Source: Tepidisphaera sp. | GTDB taxonomy: Bacteria; Planctomycetota; Phycisphaerae; Phycisphaerales; UBA1924 | DNA length: 64,000 nt | Assembly (NCBI GenBank): GCA_016124375.1 | Contig: WGNV01000001.1 | Location: forward strand, 1-64,000 | Reading direction: 5' to 3' | Shown: in pieces, positions 1 to 9,157 of the stretch | Layout: every line of letters starts with the position of its first letter | Numbering within the stretch: position 1 is the first letter of the stretch | The notes under the pieces: generated by a model | The model's database searches: none | What the model was told of the DNA's origin: nothing | The model's input: the letters and a program-made list of their open reading frames with translations, nothing else | Made by a program: the position numbers and the translations under genes

Positions 1-95
1 CAGGCGACTGTTCGGGCGGACACAAAGAACGGCCGGCCGGGATCAGGCTCTGTGACGGCCGGGACGGCCGAGGCACACACGGATCACGCGGCCGG

Positions 96-125
96 CGTCA
101 TCCCGCCCCATGGGGCGGGATGACG
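96..125. repeat. Perfect 30-bp palindrome
   Basis: Two 15-base arms are exact reverse complements with no spacer. The left arm begins CGTCATCCCGCCCC and the centre is CATG-like (positions 109-112). It lies about 185 bp beyond the 3' end of the leftward secreted-protein gene. There is no T-run on either side, so a classical terminator is not supported. A dimeric-protein site or a repetitive palindrome are both possible. No second copy was seen in this window. Confidence 0.7.
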
Positions 126-309
126 GGGGAAACATACAAGACACAGAGGCACAGAGAAGGAGCCGGAAAAGACAAAAGATCAACGAGAAAGACGAGGAAG
201 AAGAGACCGGAGGAAGAAGGACGCCTTGCTCGATGCCTCGATGCCGCCTGGCTCGATGCCTTCTTGAACTTCGTCTCTCCGTCTCTCCGGAACTTCGTCT
301 CTTCTTCCG
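126..309. repeat. Gene-free low-complexity repeat element
   Basis: No gene is seen here. The stretch has three recognisable parts: a purine-rich piece with ACACAGAGGCACAGAG near 140, GATGCC units near 230-260, and a CTTCGTCTCTCCGTCTCTCC piece at 273-308. The first two parts recur in the inverted-repeat element at 12012-12335, and the third recurs at 23815-23875. This stretch therefore looks like a composite of dispersed repeats. Short open frames across it have no credible protein character. Confidence 0.6.
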
Positions 310-1212
310 CTACATCTTCGCCAGGCGCTTGGCGTTCTTGATGAACGTCGGTCGCTGCTCTTCGTCGAGCGAGCGCAGGGCCGCGAAGAAGAGCTTGCGG
401 TTTTCACTCTTTTCGCCGCCCGCTTCAAGGTTCTTCATGAACTCAGCCGCGGCTTCACGCATCGCCGCCTGCTGCGTGGCGTTCAGCTTCAGCCCCTCGG
501 TCAGCCGCCGATACAGCAACTCGCCCGAGTCCTTCACCCGCTCGTACGACGCCTTGATCTCCTGGCCCATCATCTTCAGGTTGGTCTGCGCCCTCGCGCC
601 CCACTTGCCGGGCGTCGTGCCGTCGTCATTGGTCATGCTGCCCCGGTCGGCCTCCACGGCTTTCCAGAAGTCGGCGAGATAGCCGTCGAAGGCTTTGGCG
701 TCGGCCTCGGGCAGCACCTTGTCGATCTGCTCCTGCAGCGAGCCGCCCTCCCGAAGCGGGGCGAGTTCCTGGTACGCCTTCTGGAAGAGCGCCAACTGGT
801 CCATCTTGTTGCCGGTGCCCTTGACGTTCTGCAGTTCCACCAGCAGGTTCAGGTGCTCGACCACGAAATCGTCGAGAATGCGATGGCGCTTGTTCAGCAC
901 CTCCTGCACCTTCGCCCACGCCGCCTTCTGCTCGGGTGTGGCGTAGTCGCCATCCAATCCCAACACCCGAACCGCGGCTTCCTCAGGCGACCCCTCGGGC
1001 AGCACCACCTTGCCATCAAAATCTCGCTGCACGATGCCCGCCTTCTTGGGGGCCTCTGCCACCTTCGGCCCGGCCAGCGGGTCGTTCGCGGGCGATGCCG
1101 CGGGCTTCGAGGCGGGCGGGTCCGCGGGCGCGTTCTGTGCCCACGCCGCACCCGCCGCGGCGACAACACCGATAATCACAAGACGCGTACCCAAGTTGCG
1201 TGGCGACGGCAT
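310..1212 (-). CDS. Secreted protein of unknown function
   Basis: The product is 300 residues. The start at 1212 is chosen because GGGAGGA lies about 9 bases upstream and the protein then opens with a typical signal peptide: a hydrophobic stretch at about residues 10-23 ending AWA-Q. Longer in-frame extensions to 1509 run through the divergent neighbour's promoter and have no export signal. After the signal comes an Ala/Pro/Lys linker to about residue 55, then a mainly helical, charged region rich in Glu, Lys and Ala with no Cys and no recognisable catalytic motif. I do not recognise a family. It is transcribed away from the TPR glycosyltransferase at 1334, and about 120 bp between them must carry both promoters. 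Export to the periplasm is inferred from the signal peptide. Confidence 0.75.
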   Translation of the reverse strand: MPSPRNLGTRLVIIGVVAAAGAAWAQNAPADPPASKPAASPANDPLAGPKVAEAPKKAGIVQRDFDGKVVLPEGSPEEAAVRVLGLDGDYATPEQKAAWAKVQEVLNKRHRILDDFVVEHLNLLVELQNVKGTGNKMDQLALFQKAYQELAPLREGGSLQEQIDKVLPEADAKAFDGYLADFWKAVEADRGSMTNDDGTTPGKWGARAQTNLKMMGQEIKASYERVKDSGELLYRRLTEGLKLNATQQAAMREAAAEFMKNLEAGGEKSENRKLFFAALRSLDEEQRPTFIKNAKRLAKM

Positions 1213-1333
1213 GGCAAAGTCCTCCCACCTACTGATCGTCCCACCATGGCGACCCGCGGGGAAACGCCCGGCGCAGGTGTATATTGCCCCCGGCATTGTT
1301 GGAGGTCGAACTTCGGCGGTTTCAGGAGGCACC

Positions 1334-3106
1334 GTGTCCAAATCAGCCGCGGCGATCGAAGCCGCCTTCAAACTCTTCCACGCCGGCAACCCCCTCGGGG
1401 CCAAGGACACCCTCCGCCGCCACCTCCAGCGCGCCCCCGGCGACGCCCAGGCGAACAAAGTCCTGGCGATGGTCCACGGCGCCCTCGAAGAAGACGACCA
1501 GGCCTTCACCTACATCTCCCGAGCCGCGGCCCTCGCGCCCAAAGACCCCGAAATCCAGTTCATGCTGGGCAATGTGTCTCTCATAGTCCACAAGTACAGC
1601 GACGGCGCCAAGGCCTACGCCGCCGTCGCCTCGCTCCAACCCGCCAACACCCAGGCCCTCGACGGCTTGGCCAAGTGCCTGCTGAGCCTGGGCGACTATG
1701 CCGGCGCGATGCAGGCGTACGAGCGCGCCATCGCCGCCACCCCGACCGACGGCGAGGTCTACCGCCGCATGGGCGAGGCCTTGGCCCTCATCGGCCGCAT
1801 GGACGAAGCGGTCGCCGCGGCTCGCCGCGGGCTGGCCGCCATCCCCGACGACCCCGGCCTCCAAGAGTTCCTCGCCTACAACCAGAACTTCCCCGACGAT
1901 GTCGACCCCATCCGCCATCGCGACGACCACGCCCGCCTGGGCCAACTCATCGCGCGCCTCGCCACCCGCCCGGCCCCGCCGCCCTTCACCAACTCGCCCG
2001 AGCCAGATCGCCCGCTGCGCGTTGGGTTCCTCTCGAGCGACTTCAACTACCACGCCTGCGCGTTCTTCCTCGAAACACCCCTCCGCAGTTTCGACGCCTC
2101 AAAGATGCACGTCTACCTCTACTCGCGCAAAGCCAAAGACGACGACTTCACCGCCCGCTTCAAGCCCCTGGGCCAGTGGCGCGACCTGTCGAGCCTCACC
2201 TACGACCAGATCGCCGACGCCATCCGCCGCGACCAGATCGACATCCTCATCGACACGGGCGGCTGGACCGATCGCGACGCCCTCCGCGCCATGGAGCCCC
2301 GCTGCGCCCCCGTCCAGGCCACCTGGCTCGGTTACCCCAACACCACGGGCGTGCCCTCCATGGACTACCGCATCATCGACCACTGGACCGACCCGCCCGG
2401 CAGCGAGGCCCACTGCACCGAACGCCTCGCCCGCATGGCCTCGTGCTTTTTGTGCTATCGCCCGTGGACCGAGAAAGCCCCCGCGCCAGACTTCACCCCG
2501 CCCAGCGTCGCCGCCGGCGTCATCACCTTCGGCTCGTTCAATCGCCCGATGAAAGTGGGCGCCCGGGCCATCGATACCTGGGCCCGCGTGCTGAAGGCGG
2601 TGCCGCAAAGCCGATTGCTCTTGAAGGTCCAGATCGCCTCGCAGGAAGTGGGGCCCACCTTCGTCGCCCGCTTCGAGAAGCACGGCGTCGACCCATCTCG
2701 CATCATCACCGCCGAGTGGGTGAAAGCCCCCGGCGCTCACTTCCCCATGTATCGGCGCATGGACATCTCGCTCGACCCCTTCCCCTACAACGGCACCACA
2801 ACCACCTGCGAAGCCCTGTGGATGGGCGTGCCGGTCATCTCCCTCGCGGGGGCGACCCACCGCTCGCGCGTCGGCGTGTCGCTGCTCAATACCGTGGGCG
2901 TGCCGGAACTGATCGCCCGCGACGAAGACCACTACATCGAGCTCGCCGCAGCAGTCGCCGCCGACCCCGCACGCCTCGCCCACTACCACGCCACCCTGCG
3001 CCAACGCGTCGAAGCCTCGCCCCTGGTGGATGGCCCCCGCTTCGCCCGCGACTTTCACGCCGTCTTGCGTGAGATGTGGCGAACGTGGTGCCATGCCCCG
3101 CGCTGA
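1334..3106 (+). CDS. TPR-containing O-GlcNAc transferase-like (SPINDLY/GT41) glycosyltransferase
   Basis: The product is 590 residues from a GTG start with CAGGAGG five bases upstream. Residues about 1-190 form TPR-like helical repeats (for example the run of alternating Ala/Leu/Tyr helices at 40-170). From about 215 the protein matches the bacterial OGT C-terminal catalytic region: RVGFLSSDF, then DILIDTGGWT, then QATWLGYPNTTG with MDYRIID, then GSFNRPMKV, and finally DPFPYNGTTTTCEALWMGVP with HRSRVG. These are the usual GT41 landmarks for UDP-sugar binding. The family transfers a sugar, often GlcNAc, to Ser/Thr of proteins; donor and target here are unknown. There is no signal peptide, so it probably acts in the cytoplasm. 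It is transcribed alone, ending 90 bp before the HMG-CoA lyase-type gene. Confidence 0.88.
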   Translation: MSKSAAAIEAAFKLFHAGNPLGAKDTLRRHLQRAPGDAQANKVLAMVHGALEEDDQAFTYISRAAALAPKDPEIQFMLGNVSLIVHKYSDGAKAYAAVASLQPANTQALDGLAKCLLSLGDYAGAMQAYERAIAATPTDGEVYRRMGEALALIGRMDEAVAAARRGLAAIPDDPGLQEFLAYNQNFPDDVDPIRHRDDHARLGQLIARLATRPAPPPFTNSPEPDRPLRVGFLSSDFNYHACAFFLETPLRSFDASKMHVYLYSRKAKDDDFTARFKPLGQWRDLSSLTYDQIADAIRRDQIDILIDTGGWTDRDALRAMEPRCAPVQATWLGYPNTTGVPSMDYRIIDHWTDPPGSEAHCTERLARMASCFLCYRPWTEKAPAPDFTPPSVAAGVITFGSFNRPMKVGARAIDTWARVLKAVPQSRLLLKVQIASQEVGPTFVARFEKHGVDPSRIITAEWVKAPGAHFPMYRRMDISLDPFPYNGTTTTCEALWMGVPVISLAGATHRSRVGVSLLNTVGVPELIARDEDHYIELAAAVAADPARLAHYHATLRQRVEASPLVDGPRFARDFHAVLREMWRTWCHAPR

Positions 3107-3124
3107 TTCCCTTGTCTATCTCGT

Positions 3125-3147
3125 GGCACAGGCGTCCCGCCTGTGCC
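3125..3147. repeat. Dispersed planctomycete-type hairpin
   Basis: A 10-bp perfect stem (GGCACAGGCG / CGCCTGTGCC) encloses the 3-base loop TCC. This exact hairpin type is widely scattered in planctomycete genomes, from memory. It sits between two same-strand genes. It has no T-run, so termination is unproven. Confidence 0.75.
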
Positions 3148-3196
3148 TACCCCTCCTCCAACTCCTCTCTTCTCCCACCTCGCAACAATCATCTAC

Positions 3197-4120
3197 ATGC
3201 CCTCCCCCACCCTCGTCCGCATCACCGATGTCTCCCCCCGCGACGGCCTGCAAAACGAATCGCGCACCGTCCCCACGCCCGACAAGGCCGCCCTCGTGCG
3301 TGCCGTCGCCGCGGCTAACGTCGACGAGATCGAAGTCTCCAGTTTCGTCAGCGCCAAGTGGATTCCCCAACTCGGCGACGCCGCCGAACTCTTCGACATC
3401 CTCTCGCGCGAGGCCGCACCCTTGCCCCTGCTCAGCGCCCTTGTGCCCAACGACAAGGGCATGATCGCGGCTCTCGACGTCAATCAGCGCGCCGGGCGCG
3501 CCCTCATCGGCAAGGTCGCCGTCTTCGCCGCCGCCAGCGAAACCTTCTCCAAGAAGAACATCAACGCCTCAATCGCCGAATCGCTCGAACGCTTCGTGCC
3601 CGTCATCGCCGCGGCTCATCAACACGCCCTCCCCGTCCGCGGCTACATCTCCTGCGTCATCGCCTGCCCCTTCGAAGGCCCCATCGCCCCCGCCGCCGTC
3701 GCCAGCCTCAGTCGCCGCCTGCTCGACATGGGCGTCGATGAGATCGACTTGGGCGACACCATTGGCGCCGCGACGCCGCAAACCACGCGAGTGCTTCTCG
3801 ACGCTGTGCACGCCGCATGCCCGGAACTGCAAGGGGGCCTGAGCGCCCAGCGCCTGCTCACGCTGCACCTGCACGACACCTTCGGGCGGGCCGGCGCGTG
3901 CGCAAGCGAAGCGATGCGGTTGGGCGTGCGATCCTTCGACGGCGCCGTCGGGGGCCTGGGCGGCTGCCCCTACGCCAGCACGCCCGGTCACCGGGCTCCG
4001 GGCAACATCTCGCTGCACGCCCTGCGCGATGCGATCGCGAGCAGCGGGCTGACCACGCAGCTTCAACTCAAGGCCTTGGACAACGCCGCGACGCTCGCGA
4101 CTTCGCTCACGCGGGAGTAA
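3197..4120 (+). CDS. Hydroxymethylglutaryl-CoA lyase-type enzyme (HMGL/DRE-TIM barrel)
   Basis: The product is 307 residues and matches the HMG-CoA lyase branch of DRE-TIM metallolyases. It shows the N-terminal SPRDGLQNE motif, the metal-binding TLHLHDTFGRA (His-x-His), and GGLGGCPYA near residue 260, which carries the flexible-loop catalytic cysteine of the family. HMG-CoA lyases split HMG-CoA into acetoacetate and acetyl-CoA in leucine or ketone metabolism. Length is normal. The start at 3197 places the first strand directly before SPRDG; no good Shine-Dalgarno is visible. After GGCPYA the usual GATGN is replaced by STPGHRAPGN, so a related aldol-type substrate is possible. It is flanked upstream by a hairpin repeat and converges with the pseudopilin gene. 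Confidence 0.85.
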   Translation: MPSPTLVRITDVSPRDGLQNESRTVPTPDKAALVRAVAAANVDEIEVSSFVSAKWIPQLGDAAELFDILSREAAPLPLLSALVPNDKGMIAALDVNQRAGRALIGKVAVFAAASETFSKKNINASIAESLERFVPVIAAAHQHALPVRGYISCVIACPFEGPIAPAAVASLSRRLLDMGVDEIDLGDTIGAATPQTTRVLLDAVHAACPELQGGLSAQRLLTLHLHDTFGRAGACASEAMRLGVRSFDGAVGGLGGCPYASTPGHRAPGNISLHALRDAIASSGLTTQLQLKALDNAATLATSLTRE

Positions 4121-4126
4121 AGCAGA

Positions 4127-5032
4127 CTACCGGGGGCTGTTCACCCAACCCCAAGGGCTGCGCGCCTGCCCCGGCAGTTCCGGGAATGACCCGAACCGAT
4201 ACGCCACATCCGAGATCGCATACCAGGTCGTGTTGATGCCCTTGGTGTTGACGTAGATGCAATTGGCGATGAAGTCCTGCGGTTCCTGCACGTTCTCCCG
4301 CCCGCCGTTGGGCAGATTCATGAGCGATGCCGCCCCGTCCAGGAATGTCATGTGCCCGCGATTGAAGTGCCGGTGAGCCACCTGATCCAGATTGCCCCAG
4401 TTGCCCTCGAGGTTGCCCGTGCCGTTGTAGAAGAACGTGTTCTCTTCGATGTACAGCGGCAGCCCCTGCATGTTGGTCAACTGCGTGGCGAGCGTCGGCG
4501 GCAGCTTCCGGTTGCTCAGCGACTGCGTCGGCTGCAGGTACGCGCAATAGATCTGCAGGTCAGACTTGGCACCCTCCACTTCATCGAACATGGTGTAGTC
4601 AAAGTCAATGTCGTGAAACCGGAACAACCTGGTGGACGCCGGGGTCGGGTTCCCGTTGGCCGAATGGCGCTTGTTCGAGGGACACTCGAACACCGAATCC
4701 GCGCCTTGCATGTACTGGAAGACCAGACCCTGGTTGGGGTTGAGGTTGCTCCCGGCGACTGGTTCGTCGTACGCCCAGCCCGCGCTCAGCTCCGGTCCGG
4801 TGGTGCCGTAGTTGTCCCGATAGATCGGCGTCGCGGGCCAGATCACTCCCTTGTAGTCGGTCGAGTACAGAATCGCCGCGTGCCCGATCTCCTTCATGTT
4901 GATCAGGCACTTGACCTCTCGCCCGCTCTCGCGGGCCTTGCCCAGCGCAGGCAACAGGATGCCGATCAGCAGTGCGATGATCGCGATCACGACCAGAAGT
5001 TCGATCAGGGTAAAACCACGCGAGGTCTTCAT
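4127..5032 (-). CDS. Type II secretion-like pseudopilin (prepilin N-terminal motif, H-x9-DG)
   Basis: The product is 301 residues. It opens with a type IV prepilin signature, [20 protein letters not shown], with the cleavage Gly at residue 6 and Glu +5, followed by a hydrophobic helix and [10 protein letters not shown]. Near residue 230 is the H-x9-DG motif ([12 protein letters not shown]) that defines the very large planctomycete DUF1559-like family. These proteins are thought to be processed by a prepilin peptidase and to form pseudopili or surface structures; roles are unknown. GAGGAG stands 7 bases before the ATG. A weak promoter is proposed at 5145-5173. No other secretion genes lie nearby, which is usual for this family. 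Confidence 0.9.
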   Translation of the reverse strand: MKTSRGFTLIELLVVIAIIALLIGILLPALGKARESGREVKCLINMKEIGHAAILYSTDYKGVIWPATPIYRDNYGTTGPELSAGWAYDEPVAGSNLNPNQGLVFQYMQGADSVFECPSNKRHSANGNPTPASTRLFRFHDIDFDYTMFDEVEGAKSDLQIYCAYLQPTQSLSNRKLPPTLATQLTNMQGLPLYIEENTFFYNGTGNLEGNWGNLDQVAHRHFNRGHMTFLDGAASLMNLPNGGRENVQEPQDFIANCIYVNTKGINTTWYAISDVAYRFGSFPELPGQARSPWGWVNSPR

Positions 5033-5144
5033 GTAGACTCCTCAGACGACGGGGTCAAAGAACCACACCCCGGCGGGACACGCACGCCCACCACCCGCCC
5101 CACGCCAGGGCGAGCGTCACCCCCTCCGTCACCTACGAACCATC

Positions 5145-5173
5145 AGTCTACTTCGTTACCCGACCGGCCGCAA
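5145..5173 (-). promoter_or_regulatory. Possible sigma-70-type promoter for the pseudopilin gene
   Basis: On the minus strand, TTGCGG (5173-5168) is followed after exactly 17 bases by TAGACT (5150-5145), about 110 bases before the pseudopilin start. Matches to consensus are partial (3-4 of 6 each), so this is a suggestion only. Confidence 0.3.
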
Positions 5174-5263
5174 CGCGAATATTGGGGTCGATAAGCATTC
5201 CAAAACCCGCGCGAACACCGGGAAAAGCCCGCGCGCCACACCGGCCCGCATACACTTCGCCCC

Positions 5264-6397
5264 GTGCCGCTTCCCCGCGATCATGACGCCCTCATCTGCC
5301 CGCTGGGCCTCACCAGCGATCAGTTCGTCGCATTGTGCAAATCGAGCCTCGGCATCGCCCGTCCGACCTCGCTGGAGGCCTACCGACGGGTTTTTCGTGA
5401 CGGCTTGATTACCTTCTCGCCGGCCGCCGCCTCTCTGGCCCCGGTCGAAACCACCCTGCGCGACCAATCCCCCGAGGGCGAAGTCATCAAGTTCACCCAG
5501 CGGGTGTCGGGCGTCGCTCGCCCTGACTCGCCCGGGCTCGAAAGCCTCGCGACCGAATCCGTCCTCATCCCCATGATCGGGCGGACCCGCCAAAACACCT
5601 ACACCCTGTGCGTCAGCAGCCAGGTGGGGTGCGCCATGGGCTGCACCTTCTGCGAAACCGCCCAGATGGGGCTCATCCGCTCGCTCACCCCCGCCGAGAT
5701 CGTCGGCCAATGGTTCGCCGCGGCCACCCACTTCGGCATCCGCCCCAAAAACGTCGTCTTCATGGGCATGGGCGAACCTCTGGACAACTTCGACAACGTC
5801 ATCCAGGCGATCGCCGTCCTCAAAGACCACAACGGCCCCCACGTCCCGATCAGCAACATCACCGTCTCGACCGTGGGCCGGGTCGAAGGGATCCGCCGCC
5901 TGGCCGAGCAGATCCGGCACGACGGCTGGCACCGCCTTGGCCTGGCGATTTCCCTCAACGCGCCCAACGACGACATCCGCTCCGGCCTGATGCCGATCAA
6001 CCGGCGCTGGAACATGCAGGAACTCCAGGCCGCCCTGATCGACTGGCCCCGTTTCGCGGGCAACAAGATCTGCGTCGAGTACGTGCTCATCCCGGGCGTG
6101 AACGACCAGGAGCAGCACGCTTCCGAAGTCGCGGCCTTCCTCGACCCGCTGCGGGCCGACGACGGCATCCGCCCGCGTGCCGTGCTCAACCTGATTCCGT
6201 ACAACCCGCGTCGCGCCAGCCCCTGGCCGGCGCCGGAAGAAGCCCAGGTGGAGCAGTTCATGGGCTGGCTCGGCGCCCGCGGCGTGTTCGTCAAGCGCCG
6301 CCGCACCAAGGGGCGAAGCATGTACGGCGCCTGCGGGCAACTGGGGTCGGAAAAAATCCGCCAGCGTCGCCTGGTACAGCCAACGATTTCCGCGTGA
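5264..6397 (+). CDS. rlmN: RlmN/Cfr-family radical SAM methyltransferase (23S rRNA/tRNA adenine C2)
   Basis: The product is 377 residues from a GTG start. The radical SAM cluster is at C123-x3-C127-x2-C130 (VGCAMGCTFC). Downstream are GMGEPLDNFDNV, the SAM-binding glycine region, the STVGRV strand, and SLNAPNDDIRSGLMPIN, all typical of RlmN/Cfr. The C-terminal MYGACGQL carries the cysteine that receives the methyl group. RlmN methylates C2 of A2503 in 23S rRNA and A37 of some tRNAs; Cfr methylates C8. Just after the cluster the usual CATG is CETA here, as in a divergent subgroup, so the exact base or position modified is uncertain. The coding start is supported by family length; no strong ribosome site is seen. 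Confidence 0.82.
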   Translation: MPLPRDHDALICPLGLTSDQFVALCKSSLGIARPTSLEAYRRVFRDGLITFSPAAASLAPVETTLRDQSPEGEVIKFTQRVSGVARPDSPGLESLATESVLIPMIGRTRQNTYTLCVSSQVGCAMGCTFCETAQMGLIRSLTPAEIVGQWFAAATHFGIRPKNVVFMGMGEPLDNFDNVIQAIAVLKDHNGPHVPISNITVSTVGRVEGIRRLAEQIRHDGWHRLGLAISLNAPNDDIRSGLMPINRRWNMQELQAALIDWPRFAGNKICVEYVLIPGVNDQEQHASEVAAFLDPLRADDGIRPRAVLNLIPYNPRRASPWPAPEEAQVEQFMGWLGARGVFVKRRRTKGRSMYGACGQLGSEKIRQRRLVQPTISA

Positions 6398-6439
6398 CGC
6401 CGCCGCAATGACGCCGCGGCCAGCAGGCAACCTCTCGCT

Positions 6440-9136
6440 TTGACAGACGCCCCCAACAGCCCAGGCACCCAACGCTCCACCCGGCGCACCCGCCTCGTGC
6501 TGATCTACGTGCTGCTGGTGCTCGTTTCGGCATGGTGGCAATACGGGCGAACACACCCGCCACGCCCTCTGCCCCCGGGCGTCAAGCAGTGCGCCATCCC
6601 CGCCACCACCGACGCCGGACCGATCACCGACGAATCCATCGACCTCGCGTATCGCGAGTGGGACCCCGAGTTTCCGGATCCGGCCCGCCCCGTGGTCCTG
6701 CTCATCCACGGCACGCCCGGTTCCTCCGCAGAGTTCACCACCTTTGGCGACGACCTCGCCTCCCGAGGCTATCGCGTCATCGCCCCCGATCTCCCCGGCT
6801 TTGGCTACTCCGAGGGCGATCTGGGCGGCCGCAGCTTCCTCGCCCAGGCCCGCGCCCTGGACGAACTCCTTCAAGCCCTCAACGTTTCCCGCGTGCACAT
6901 CGTCGCCTGGCATTCCGGGGGCGGTGTCGCCTGGCACCTGGCCGACTTCGACACCCGACGCATCGCCAGCCTCACGCTGCTCAGCGCCATTGGCCTGCAG
7001 GAGTTCTCCGGCTCGGGCAGCTTCTACTTCGAACACGCCAAGGACCTGGCAGGCATCGTGCTCTTCGGGGGCGTGCCCGAACTCATCCCGCACTTTGGGC
7101 TCCTGGGCAGCGCCGACAGCCGCACCGCCTGGCTGATGAACCGCTGGCAGAGTGACCAGCGCCCGCTGCGGGGAGTCATGCAGCGCCTGGGCTCGCCCCC
7201 GGTCTCGATCCCCACGCTCATCATCCAAGGGCGGCGCGACCTCACCGTCTCATGGCGCGCGGGCGATGAACACCACAAGCTCATCGCCAGCAGCGAGCTC
7301 GACTTTGTTCCCTACGACTGGAGCATGCTGCGCAAGCAGCCGCACCTGATCGCCGCCCGCGTCGCCGCCTTTCTGGCCTACCACGACGTGCCCGGCTTGC
7401 CCGCCTCGCGGGGCGTGATCGATTCCGCACCCACCCGCCACCGGCGCCCGCAGGTCTTGTGGCTCGAACAGCACGTGCGCGGCGCCCCCTGGTACGCCCA
7501 GACTTCGGTCATCGGCAAGGTGGTGCTGGTCTCCCCCACCATCGGCATCATCGGCACCGCGCTGCTCGTGCACGCCGCAGACCTCGACCCCTTCGTCGGC
7601 ATGGTCGCCATCATGATGGGCCTCATCGGGCAGACCTTCATGATCGCCGTGCTCGGGCGACTTCTGGGCCGCGGGCTGTACAAAGTCCCCTGGATCGGCA
7701 AGGGACTGCCCCACGTCGACGAGCACGACTGGCGACGCCGCCTGACGCGCGCTCCTTCACGCGAAGGCTGGCGCAGCGTCTTCGTACCGGGCCAGCGCCT
7801 CGCTTCCCTCGTCGCCGCTTCCACCGTCGACGTCGGGCTCACCGGCTTCGTCTTCTACATGCTCTCGCGCCTGGCCGCGGCCATCCTCTGGTCCATCAGT
7901 GGCTATGCCCTCGCGCTCGTGATCGTCATTTGGGTCTACCGGGACGTCGCCCGCTTTGGTCCCGTCGCCGAGGTCGGCGGGCTCATCTTGGCCGCCGTGC
8001 TCGTCAACGTCACGCCCACGCTTCTCGTCCGGATGGGACGCCAACGCTTCATCGCGTCGGCCGGGCGCTTCCTCCACTTCGAATACTGGCCCGCCAAGGT
8101 CTTCTACGCCCCCCTCATCCCCTACGCCGCCTGGCAGGCCCTGCGCCGGCGCAGCCTCACCGCCTTCACCGCCTGCAACCCGGGCATCCCCAACGGGGGC
8201 GGCCTCGCGGGCGAGAGCAAGCACCAGATCCTGAGTGCGCTGCCGGCATCGCCGCTCATCCTGAAACACGCGCTGATTCCCGCCGCCGCCGACCCGCAGC
8301 AGCGCGTGATGCTGGTGCGCGAGGCCATGCAGCGCGTGCCCGAGCTGGCCGCGTTCCCGCTCATCCTGAAGCCCGACATGGGCGAGCGCGGGCACGCCGT
8401 GCGCCTCATCCACTGCCACGACGACGCCCTGCGCTGCTTCCAGGATGTCCCCCAGCCGATGATCCTGCAGCAATATCACCCCGGCCCGCACGAGGTCGGC
8501 GTGCTCTGGTGCCGCAAGCCCCCCTCCATGGCCGGCCAGGGCGAGCCCGACTGCGAGGGCTTCATCTTCTCCGTCACCCTCAAGCAGTTTCCGTTCATCG
8601 TTGGCGACGGCGAGCAGACCCTCGAAGAACTCATCCTCGCCCACCCCCGCTACCGCAAGCAGGCCAACGTGTTCCTGAACCGCCACCACGCCCGCTCGGG
8701 CGAGGTGCTGGCCCGGGGCGAATCGCTGCGCCTGGCCGTCGCGGGCAATCACGCCCAGGGCACGCTCTTCCTCGACGGCGCCCACCTCATCACCCCCGCC
8801 CTCACCCGCGCGATGGACCGAATCGCCGCCAACTTCAAGGGCGGGTTCGACTTCGGCCGCTTCGACGTCCGCTACGCCGACGAAGAGGCCCTCAAGCGGG
8901 GCGAGGACTTCGGCATCCTCGAACTCAACGGCATCGCCAGCGAATCCACCAATCTCTACGACCCCTCGTCTTCGCTCGTGCGGGCCTATCGCATCCTCTT
9001 CTCACAATGGCGCATGCTCTTCGAACTCGGCGCCTGGCGCCAGTCCCAGGGCGTGCGCCCGCTCCGCCCGCTCGAGATCCGCCGCCTGCTGCGCCACCAC
9101 TTCAACACCCGCGGCCCGATCAAAGTCTCGGACTGA
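6440..9136 (+). CDS. Fusion: alpha/beta-hydrolase, multi-helix membrane region and ATP-grasp ligase-like domain
   Basis: The product is 898 residues from a TTG start that places RR just before a transmembrane anchor (about 18-33). Residues 80-315 are an alpha/beta hydrolase: oxyanion HGTPGSS at 90, nucleophile elbow W-H-S159-G-G, likely acid D267 and His302. Residues about 352-530 contain several hydrophobic helices. From about 570 to the end is an ATP-grasp-like domain of the D-Ala-D-Ala ligase type: ACNPGIPNGG, LILKPDMGERGH, QQYHPGPHEVG, GDGEQTLEE and a late ILELNGIASES metal-binding segment. The nucleophile elbow begins with Trp where Gly is normal. No frameshift is evident and reading frame and composition are continuous, so the fusion looks real. 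Substrate unknown; a cell-envelope or lipid/peptide ligation role is an inference. It lies 42 bp after the RlmN-like gene. Confidence 0.78.
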   Translation: MTDAPNSPGTQRSTRRTRLVLIYVLLVLVSAWWQYGRTHPPRPLPPGVKQCAIPATTDAGPITDESIDLAYREWDPEFPDPARPVVLLIHGTPGSSAEFTTFGDDLASRGYRVIAPDLPGFGYSEGDLGGRSFLAQARALDELLQALNVSRVHIVAWHSGGGVAWHLADFDTRRIASLTLLSAIGLQEFSGSGSFYFEHAKDLAGIVLFGGVPELIPHFGLLGSADSRTAWLMNRWQSDQRPLRGVMQRLGSPPVSIPTLIIQGRRDLTVSWRAGDEHHKLIASSELDFVPYDWSMLRKQPHLIAARVAAFLAYHDVPGLPASRGVIDSAPTRHRRPQVLWLEQHVRGAPWYAQTSVIGKVVLVSPTIGIIGTALLVHAADLDPFVGMVAIMMGLIGQTFMIAVLGRLLGRGLYKVPWIGKGLPHVDEHDWRRRLTRAPSREGWRSVFVPGQRLASLVAASTVDVGLTGFVFYMLSRLAAAILWSISGYALALVIVIWVYRDVARFGPVAEVGGLILAAVLVNVTPTLLVRMGRQRFIASAGRFLHFEYWPAKVFYAPLIPYAAWQALRRRSLTAFTACNPGIPNGGGLAGESKHQILSALPASPLILKHALIPAAADPQQRVMLVREAMQRVPELAAFPLILKPDMGERGHAVRLIHCHDDALRCFQDVPQPMILQQYHPGPHEVGVLWCRKPPSMAGQGEPDCEGFIFSVTLKQFPFIVGDGEQTLEELILAHPRYRKQANVFLNRHHARSGEVLARGESLRLAVAGNHAQGTLFLDGAHLITPALTRAMDRIAANFKGGFDFGRFDVRYADEEALKRGEDFGILELNGIASESTNLYDPSSSLVRAYRILFSQWRMLFELGAWRQSQGVRPLRPLEIRRLLRHHFNTRGPIKVSD

Positions 9137-9157
9137 TCCGCGCCTCCGCCAACCCGC

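Noticed and set aside
853..3072. A 739-codon plus-strand open frame overlapping the TPR glycosyltransferase
   Set aside because: It is an Arg/Pro/His-rich out-of-frame reading of the glycosyltransferase; the real frame has TPR and GT41 motifs.
5156..7228. A 690-codon minus-strand frame opposite the RlmN-like and fusion genes
   Set aside because: Gly/Ala/Asp-rich antisense shadow of high-GC coding sequence with no motif.
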